Part shown: positions 9,901 to 12,741 of the stretch, piece by piece
Layout: the number at the start of each line of letters is the position of its first letter
How positions within the stretch are numbered: position 1 is the first letter of the stretch
Source: an uncultured Eubacteriales bacterium
Lineage (GTDB): Bacteria > Bacillota > Clostridia > Christensenellales > Aristaeellaceae
Direction: 5' to 3'
Assembly (NCBI GenBank): GCA_900548125.1
Contig: URJN01000031.1
Coordinates: 1 to 12,741, forward strand
DNA length: 12,741 nt
Made by a program: the position numbers and the translations under genes
Notes under the pieces: generated by a model
What the model saw: only the letters and a program-made list of their open reading frames with translations
Told to the model about the DNA's origin: nothing
The model's database searches: none

Positions 9901-11671
9901 AGTCCTTCGGCGCGGTCTTTGTCGTGATTACCGCAGTTCCCGCCGCTATTTTCGGCGTCACTGCCAGACCGTTTTCGTCAGCCTTGACGGTATAACTGTG
10001 TCCAGCCGAATCCGTCACCTTGTAAACGCCGCCGGAAATCGCTGCGCCGTTTTCATCCTCGCTGTGGAGCATCAGCCGTGCCTTGTCGGATACAAAGGTA
10101 ATCGTTTCTTCTTCCGTCGGCAGGTCAAACGTCTGGGAATCCCGCGCCACATCCAGTCTGGCGGCGTCCTTCTTGGACAGCCGCAGAACATAGCTTCCGC
10201 TCAGGGCTTCCAAATTCAGGCTTCCCCGCTCGCTGCTCAAGTCGCTGACGGCAACGCCGTTCTCCGCGTCCACCAGCTCAACGTGAACCTCATCCGTCAG
10301 CGTGGTTTCCTGCTTTTCGCCGCGGTCGTCCACATCGCTGCACACAAGCGTGAAGGTCTGCTTTTCCAGCGTCAGGAATTCAACCTGAACCTCCGCCGCC
10401 TGCCCTGCCGCAACGGAAATCACGATATCCGCCGGATTTTCCGCCTTCTGTGCATCGCAAACAACCTGACCGAGCTGCGTATTTTCCGGCAGCGTCAGGT
10501 TTTCAATATGATATTCGCCGACGGGAAGCGCATCGCTGATTGCCAGACCTTCCGCGTCAAACGCATACGGACCGTAGTTTCTGCCTTCCGCGCTTTTCAG
10601 GCTGACCGCGCCGCCGGACAGCGTGCGTCTGCTCTCCCCATGCAGGATGACGCGCCCTTCGTTCTGCGCCGCCGCCAGTTCAATCTTCGTCATTTCTCCG
10701 CTTTGGATGACAATCTGTCCCTGCGTAAACGGCAGAACAACCGACTCGCTTCCCACATAGGAGAATGCCGCGTCATACGTTCCCGGGAGCAATGCCGTCT
10801 GTACCTGTCCGTCGCCGTCCGTCGTCAGCGTCGTCTGCCCTGCAATATCCATGCGGATATCCGCCAGAGGATGCGTCTTTGCCTCTCCCTGTTCGTCGAT
10901 ATAGGAAAGCGTTGCCGAAATCTGAACCGTTCCCGTCGCGGGATGCTCCAAAACAAGGTTGGTTCGGGAAGCCAGCTCAACCCTCGCGCTGACGCCGCCC
11001 TCTGCCGCTTCGCCGCCGGAAAAGCCCGTCATGGCATAAACGCCCTGCGGCAGCTCCGTCTCCGTGACGAGATAACGCTGTGCCTCGTCCGCGCGGAGCG
11101 TCGCCATACCGTTTTCATCGGTTACCAGCCGCGTACCTTCGCCATTTTCTGCCGACGCGGTCAGCGTTACACCGGAAATCGGTTTTCCGAGCGCATCCTG
11201 AACTGTAATCATCAGCTCGCCCTGTGCCTCGTTCTGAACGACAATTTCTTCGCCCGTCACAGGGATGAGCGTGTCTTTGTCGAACACATACCCATCCGGC
11301 GCGCTCTCCTGACGCAGATAAAACTCCGTCCCCTGCGGCAGGGTGAACCGCGTTTCCCCTTCGCCCGTGCGAATGCGCATCGGCTCGCTGGGATACAGCG
11401 GGTTTGCCCACGGCGTCAGCCTGCCCTCGCTGGAATAGACGTAAACGCCGAATTCCGCGCCGGAAAGAGCCTCGACCGTTTCCTTTTCCCCGTTTTCACC
11501 ACAGCGAACGCCGTCCACGCGCAGGCTGATTGTTCCTACGCTTCTCGGGTCGGACATCGCCGGTACATAAATATAGTCGCCAAGGCGTTTCTCCTCCGCG
11601 ACTGCCGTTGCGTTCCATTCAAGCATCGTCAGCGCACACAGCAGCGCGCCGGCTTTGATGATCTGCTTCAA
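3956..11671 (-). CDS. Giant secreted multi-module protein: ten SpaA/Cna-B-like and twelve SdrD-B-like domains
   Basis: A 2571-residue protein read from a TTG start. GGAGGG stands eight bases before that TTG, and it opens a signal peptide: KQIIK, a hydrophobic core, and AVA at 23-25. An in-frame ATG upstream at 11776 would overlap the promoter and bury the signal peptide. Residues 46-1010 form ten prealbumin-like modules of 86-113 residues starting near 46, 151, 248, 339, 438, 531, 618, 718, 804 and 917. SpaA marks include GAEFGVY (71-77), APDGY (124-128), LRQTQMPEGY (from 770) and LRQTQAADGY (from 970). Residues 1011-1211 are a unique module. Residues 1212-2571 are twelve SdrD-B-like modules, usually with a D-x-N-x-D-G loop, a TDENG turn and a PGxYxLRVxLPxGY end. 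No enzyme motif, LPXTG signal, SLH domain, dockerin pair or C-terminal membrane helix is seen; the protein ends GLVSHDK. A stalk, adhesin or matrix role is inferred from the domain types. Confidence 0.93.
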   Translation of the reverse strand: MKQIIKAGALLCALTMLEWNATAVAEEKRLGDYIYVPAMSDPRSVGTISLRVDGVRCGENGEKETVEALSGAEFGVYVYSSEGRLTPWANPLYPSEPMRIRTGEGETRFTLPQGTEFYLRQESAPDGYVFDKDTLIPVTGEEIVVQNEAQGELMITVQDALGKPISGVTLTASAENGEGTRLVTDENGMATLRADEAQRYLVTETELPQGVYAMTGFSGGEAAEGGVSARVELASRTNLVLEHPATGTVQISATLSYIDEQGEAKTHPLADIRMDIAGQTTLTTDGDGQVQTALLPGTYDAAFSYVGSESVVLPFTQGQIVIQSGEMTKIELAAAQNEGRVILHGESRRTLSGGAVSLKSAEGRNYGPYAFDAEGLAISDALPVGEYHIENLTLPENTQLGQVVCDAQKAENPADIVISVAAGQAAEVQVEFLTLEKQTFTLVCSDVDDRGEKQETTLTDEVHVELVDAENGVAVSDLSSERGSLNLEALSGSYVLRLSKKDAARLDVARDSQTFDLPTEEETITFVSDKARLMLHSEDENGAAISGGVYKVTDSAGHSYTVKADENGLAVTPKIAAGTAVITTKTAPKDYDASAETAAQAIAGEASDVRVIHESYGKTTFTVNLQSLDANGSAQTEPLEGAGIRIYKLEDGGQRMNDIGAALETDENGVCSISLAPGEYAAQVMKAPQGASAPQAVRFTSENTKNTELRMVCMDALGGVRVELTGGELTDEQMAQVRFELVSASGQAQSLSMADGAFYIGGLNAGTYVLRQTQMPEGYKLAAEQTVSVTGGEAVQASVPLEEYAVLTVSKTGLTFNDQLQTYIVPLTGEYGIYTMENGQLAPYPSASNQLTVWANAAPDGKKNISVKLPATLEGTTYYVKELSEAAGFAEDERTYEVTLTAGEARTVECAVSSDRGFISLEQLDAATGGHVSGGEFELLDAKGNVVLSFTMGDEAYRNPMAIPVGEYTLRQTQAADGYALSENAEITLDVPPYLTQGGSMAQAEMVCMPIPESETIDGMLRDVYTAQQQGLTLLTVDMGATASCETLIQPRAEIHMEGENGVRSTVASIVLTSPTDAQGGSYRARIEYSLAGGGWRPSSAIMTDVLTGPTAVSLESVQDDINAIRVTYLNAQTGEEVAAGGFAPGQITLNVRTDAEGEATLRTQIGFGGSLTYATAFGAEKQVMNRAAEREERFTVQGSGAFVSVSAGVDGKISGVAFMDSNANGLMEPNESARYAGLTVTLLAKSGEAVAACRTGTDGRYEFSSLSSGEYEVQFNAGESVIFSSGALYSEHVQSAVRDTRYGVSDTLVIDGSHSDYIVNAGCIYAGSVCGSVQELLADGSVDGFGGMNVEMLREGEDEPIVALTDDLGGYRFTGILPGEYEVRLNLPSSYLCEEAEDGEIVTKVSIEQGDTIDFGQITICRAAQVSGRVRIDDDGDGVIDSSAQTLAGVRVTLLKAEDGHTDRVAETVTDESGCYHFGNLLAGTYSVLFKLDGEWAFTRFGEDSAVYGAVAQSGSTQSFELATGETIEQIDAGVTIPAQLTVNVFKDTQADGQKGTYEEGFEGIGITLIRLENGEDAESITYKTDAEGNVTFAGVSPGEYVIAYHLPGQWRATKNADASKTNYPVSSVPQSRASSGRSEPFTLTMGQSGVRMYIGAMLSGSVSGMVYYDDDADASFGEEESYCMDVTIELLDSSDAVVAAIQPEEDGSYVFEGVAPGRYRVRFTAHEDDCAFSGTERSMAKGGVQPSTGGVSTTRSLTVTGGDALTEVNAGVVRLGELSGEIWEDSNGDGVQDAQEKLLEGVTVHLMNGTGRTILDTVATDENGRFSFKRMMPGDYKLRVDAPEGYVFSAPAQSSVLSLESEKDDRGYSVPFTLLGGVKVDGVRFGLLTQGTISGRIWLDEQYDGRMEESEDGLRGASVALLNADGTEIASTQTIRSGEFSFGKLMPGRYSLRVTLTDGYVYTVGGMDSAAERQDEATTVIDLGELAMGEALSGVNIGALMPATVGGVVWYDGDDDGRRQSGDSGMQGVNAVLTVLTGYDAGRVYETTTDENGVYSFSGVMPGQAEIQFTLPDGYAFAKNAGGTRRVSVVPAADSLTAQTAALSVVSGENNMDLDVGVVAVGRMTGTVWLDSRYDGVRQGDESGVSGSVIELLNAADGATAARVTTDEAGAYEMDFVRTGDYIVRVTLPDGMMFTCDGDSAVGQTDDSTAETARFTLAMGEGRESFDIGAITASCVSGSVMAEGAGLGGAVVTLMQGGTVVANAQTAEDGSFAVMELRPGEYSLRVALPEDTLFAENTSLELAHADAQEGQTPTFTLGMGEQATLQTVQTVHTATVAGRAWQDSNADGRMDADEPAMAGVEAELLNENGDTVMKQTVGDDGRYSFKLIRSGVYAVRFTLPGGELFADRTGEEGGSCVAPAEGNTATTERFALASGEKRLSLNVGTIEACEIGDTVWLDSNANGLQDYREPLLEGVQITLLSVDAEGNMTPVATTLSDQYGYYHFRNLRPGDYVLRLDAKPEDKLTLRFGAPLGEIDSDLDPQTGMSDVIHMRSGEVRLDLDIGLVSHDK
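3959..8038 (-). repeat. Array of twelve SdrD-B-like modules with Ca-type loops
   Basis: Residues 1212-2571 of the giant protein. Modules begin at about 1212, 1329, 1427, 1542, 1664, 1780, 1895, 2007, 2126, 2238, 2338 and 2453 and are 98-122 residues long. Ten carry an acidic loop after the first strand; clear examples are DSNANG (1221), DDDGDG (1434), DSNGDG (1787), DSNADG (2345) and DSNANG (2460). Modules 2 and 10 lack a complete loop and are the shortest. The staphylococcal SdrD B domains bind Ca2+ and become rigid, which is the basis for proposing the same here. Modules are diverged at the DNA level apart from short shared runs: the same 19 bases, coding for T-V-W-L-D-S, occur at 4289-4307 and 5270-5288. 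Confidence 0.85.
8039..8641 (-). other. Unrecognised module of about 200 residues between the two repeat arrays
   Basis: Residues 1011-1211 of the giant protein. It opens with a short possible helix (about 1016-1030, with an AQQQ run), then strand-rich sequence including GGSYRARIEYSLAGGGW (1080-1096) and a stretch reading as paired strands up to VSVSAGVD. It matches neither the SpaA nor the SdrD-B pattern and appears only once. Its position at the junction suggests a hinge or a separate binding domain, but no function can be read from it. Confidence 0.5.
8642..11536 (-). repeat. Array of ten SpaA/Cna-B-like prealbumin modules
   Basis: Residues 46-1010 of the giant protein. The modules are strongly diverged; what recurs is the pattern of a first beta strand, a (V/A)T.ENG or similar turn, a G.Y strand and a closing strand. 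Modules 1, 8, 9 and 10 are closest to SpaA pilin-type domains; modules 2-7 are nearer to generic carboxypeptidase-regulatory-like or Cna-B folds. The E-box glutamate that helps form Lys-Asn isopeptide bonds is Gln in modules 1, 8 and 10 (Gln121, Gln772, Gln972). Only module 9 keeps both a first-strand lysine (Lys811) and the E-box glutamate (Glu882). Boundaries are by eye and may shift by ten residues or so. Confidence 0.75.
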
Positions 11672-11679
11672 AATGATAT

Positions 11680-11685
11680 CCCTCC
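11680..11685 (-). promoter_or_regulatory. Ribosome binding site deciding the TTG start of the giant protein
   Basis: GGAGGG on the minus strand, eight bases before TTG at 11671-11669. The codon is followed directly by a signal peptide, which is why TTG is chosen over the in-frame ATGs at 11776 and 11749. Confidence 0.82.
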
Positions 11686-11691
11686 GCCTGC

Positions 11692-11709
11692 GGGGAATCC
11701 CATTTCCCC
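11692..11709 (-). other. Leader hairpin just upstream of the giant protein ribosome binding site
   Basis: An inverted repeat GGGGAA / TTCCCC with a six-base loop, ending six bases before the GGAGGG site in the minus-strand leader. No T-run follows, so it is not a terminator. It could tune translation or protect the message. Confidence 0.45.
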
Positions 11710-11747
11710 AGCTTTCGACAGCATAAACATAGTTAACCAATTGATTC

Positions 11748-11776
11748 ATTTTAATCCATCCGGCGTATCTTGTCAA
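11748..11776 (-). promoter_or_regulatory. Sigma-A-type promoter for the giant protein gene and probably the downstream genes
   Basis: On the minus strand the -35 is TTGACA (11776-11771), the spacer is exactly 17 bases, and the -10 is TAAAAT (11753-11748). This is six of six and five of six matches to consensus. Transcription should start near 11741, giving a leader of about 70 bases before the TTG start. Confidence 0.8.
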
Positions 11777-11798
11777 GAAAAGCGAATTGTGCTATGCT
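11770..11798 (+). promoter_or_regulatory. Sigma-A-type promoter for the thioesterase gene
   Basis: On the plus strand the -35 is TTGTCA (11770-11775), the spacer is 17 bases, and the -10 is TATGCT (11793-11798), preceded by TGC as in an extended -10. Its -35 overlaps that of the leftward promoter. Transcription should start near 11804-11806, giving a leader of about 110 bases. Confidence 0.68.
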
Positions 11799-11803
11799 TT
11801 CAG

Positions 11804-11845
11804 GGAATCGGCAGGATTGCCGGCTTCCTCTCTGATGCGGAGAGG
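11804..11845 (+). other. Two adjoining, partly competing hairpins at the 5' end of the thioesterase leader
   Basis: Hairpin one pairs GGAAT-CGGCA with TGCCG-G-TTCC (11804-11828, one bulged C, loop GGAT). Hairpin two pairs CCTCTC (11827-11832) with GAGAGG (11840-11845) around a seven-base loop. They share bases 11827-11828, so the full forms exclude each other slightly. No T-run follows. The first stem begins right at the predicted transcript start. Confidence 0.45.
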
Positions 11846-11903
11846 GTCATTTTCCAATCTTTCACACAGCACGGATTCAGTCGGAAGAATCCACAGCATA
11901 TAC

Positions 11904-11908
11904 GGAGG
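11904..11908 (+). promoter_or_regulatory. Ribosome binding site deciding the thioesterase start
   Basis: GGAGG six bases before ATG at 11915. The open frame extends far upstream (to 9833), but only as antisense of the giant gene, so this site sets the real start. Confidence 0.85.
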
Positions 11909-11914
11909 TTTGCC

Positions 11915-12655
11915 ATGCAAAAGACCTATACGGAAACCTTTACCGTCCGCGCGACTGATTGCGATCTCCACGGACGCATGCGCCTTGATGCGCTTTTTAT
12001 CGCCATGCAGGAGGGCGGCGAGCGGCATGCCATCGCTCTCGGCGCAGGTTATGCCGCCATGCAAAACCGCGGTCTGTTCTTCGCCCTTGCCCGTATCCAT
12101 GTCAGCACCCTGCGTGCGCCGCGTCGGGGCGAAACCATCGTCCACACGACATGGCCCGGGGAGATGAACCGTTTCTTCTGCCCGCGCTATCATGTCTTTT
12201 CCCTTCAGGATGGCACGCCTCTCGCCGCGGCAGGCGCACTCTGGGTCATGCTCGATACCCGCCAACGCCGCATCGTCAGCCCGCAGAGCGTCGATCTCGG
12301 TTTTCCGGATAACAGCGATCTGCCCGCGCCGATTGACCTGCCGACGCGCCTGCCCGCGCTCAAGAGCGATGCTCCCCGCGTATTCAGCCGCACGCCCATG
12401 TACTCCGATTTCGACGTAAACGGTCACGTCAACAACACCAAATACATCGCGTGGCTCTGCGACTCGCTCGGGCTGGAGGCGTTCGACGGCGCGTACATCG
12501 GCGACCTCGTCGCAGGTTATGAAAAAGAAATTCGCGGTCATGCCCCGCTCAAGCTGACGCTCGCGCGCGAAGGCGACTCCTTCTCCTTCCAAATCGCATC
12601 CGAGGCAGGCGAAAAGCACTTTGTCGCCGGTGGCATGCTCCGTCCGGAGGTTTAA
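11915..12655 (+). CDS. Acyl-ACP thioesterase, FatA/FatB-like
   Basis: A 246-residue double hot-dog thioesterase of the family that hydrolyses acyl-ACP to free fatty acid, ending chain elongation in the cytosol. The N-terminal half has the typical opening (Y.E.F.VR..D.D at 5-17), FFALARIHV (55-63) and a hot-dog fold. The C-terminal half carries the family's active-site stretch from 165: DFDVNGHVNNTKYIAWL. Asp167, Asn169 and His171 match the catalytic D-x-N-x-H of plant Fat enzymes. YEKEI (202-206) supplies Glu205 at the position of the plant Glu-Cys pair; the Cys is replaced by Ile. Length is normal for the bacterial family. GGAGG lies six bases before ATG. It is transcribed away from the giant protein gene and runs straight into the next gene (stop and next ATG separated by two bases). 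Chain-length preference and physiological role cannot be read from the sequence. Confidence 0.92.
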   Translation: MQKTYTETFTVRATDCDLHGRMRLDALFIAMQEGGERHAIALGAGYAAMQNRGLFFALARIHVSTLRAPRRGETIVHTTWPGEMNRFFCPRYHVFSLQDGTPLAAAGALWVMLDTRQRRIVSPQSVDLGFPDNSDLPAPIDLPTRLPALKSDAPRVFSRTPMYSDFDVNGHVNNTKYIAWLCDSLGLEAFDGAYIGDLVAGYEKEIRGHAPLKLTLAREGDSFSFQIASEAGEKHFVAGGMLRPEV

Positions 12656-12657
12656 AG

Positions 12658-12741
12658 ATGAATGATATTCTGCTTGCCATGCGCGAACGCGCGCTGATGG
12701 ATTCCGCTTTTCGCAAGGCGATTCTCGCCACCGCCGAAAAC
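12658..12741 (+). CDS. Start of an unidentified protein, cut by the window edge
   Basis: Only the first 28 codons are present, reading MNDILLAMRERALM and then DSAFRKAILATAEN. GGAGG at 12646-12650, inside the last codons of the thioesterase, is seven bases before the ATG. With the two-base gap this means the two genes are almost certainly one transcript and translationally coupled. The visible part looks like a soluble amphipathic helix, with no signal peptide. I do not recognise the family from so short a piece. Confidence 0.72.
   Translation, partial: MNDILLAMRERALMDSAFRKAILATAEN

Larger units (their letters stand above)
11672..11914. promoter_or_regulatory. Divergent intergenic region between the giant protein gene and the thioesterase gene
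   Basis: This 243-base region is AT-richer than the flanking genes in its centre (about 11720-11800). It holds back-to-back promoters that share -35 bases, a hairpin in each predicted leader, and small palindromes (GTTAAC at 11732-11737, CAATTG at 11738-11743) near the predicted leftward transcription start. No separate small gene with a convincing ribosome binding site was found inside it. Confidence 0.75.

Noticed and set aside
9833..11914. Apparent N-terminal extension of the thioesterase of about 690 codons
   Set aside because: It is antisense to the giant gene and crosses both promoters. The ATG at 11915 has GGAGG six bases upstream and gives a normal-length family member.
11792..12619. 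A 275-codon minus-strand open frame antisense to the thioesterase
   Set aside because: The plus strand carries an unmistakable thioesterase with catalytic motif and ribosome binding site; the antisense product has none.

Overview
The window looks like the chromosome of a GC-rich member of the Firmicutes, most likely an uncultured gut or rumen clostridium. This is inferred from strong GGAGG-type ribosome binding sites, a TTG start, a clostridial-type TrmB, a FatA/B-type acyl-ACP thioesterase, and SpaA/Cna-B and SdrD-B surface modules in a background visibly well above 50% GC. Nothing in the sequence fixes the genus. No phage, transposon, CRISPR, rRNA or tRNA signature is visible.

Layout. From right to left, five genes lie on the minus strand with gaps of 25 to 77 bases and no terminator visible between them. 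They are a 2571-residue secreted multi-module protein (3956-11671), a GNAT acetyltransferase (3419-3922), trmB (2650-3390), a DagK/YegS-type lipid kinase (1755-2624) and a seven-repeat bacterial SH3 exported protein (10-1677). On the plus strand at the right are an acyl-ACP thioesterase (11915-12655) and the first 28 codons of a closely coupled gene that leaves the window (12658-12741).

The two blocks diverge from a 243-base intergenic region (11672-11914). It holds two good sigma-A-type promoters facing away from each other, and their -35 hexamers overlap almost completely around 11770-11776. Both predicted transcripts also begin with leader hairpins.

The giant protein is the striking content. 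It has a TTG-initiated signal peptide and ten prealbumin-like (SpaA/Cna-B) modules. A module of about 200 residues that I do not recognise follows, then twelve SdrD-B-like modules, ten of which carry a Ca-type D-x-N-x-D-G loop. The chain stops right after the last B module, with no LPXTG signal, SLH domain or C-terminal membrane segment. It therefore looks like a long stalk or matrix protein that is released, held by a partner, or retained in an unknown way. The SH3 protein at the end of the same gene string is a second cell-envelope product, so an envelope theme links the two ends, with housekeeping genes (trmB, lipid kinase, GNAT) between. The thioesterase and the lipid kinase both touch lipid metabolism, but a functional link to the giant protein is only inference.
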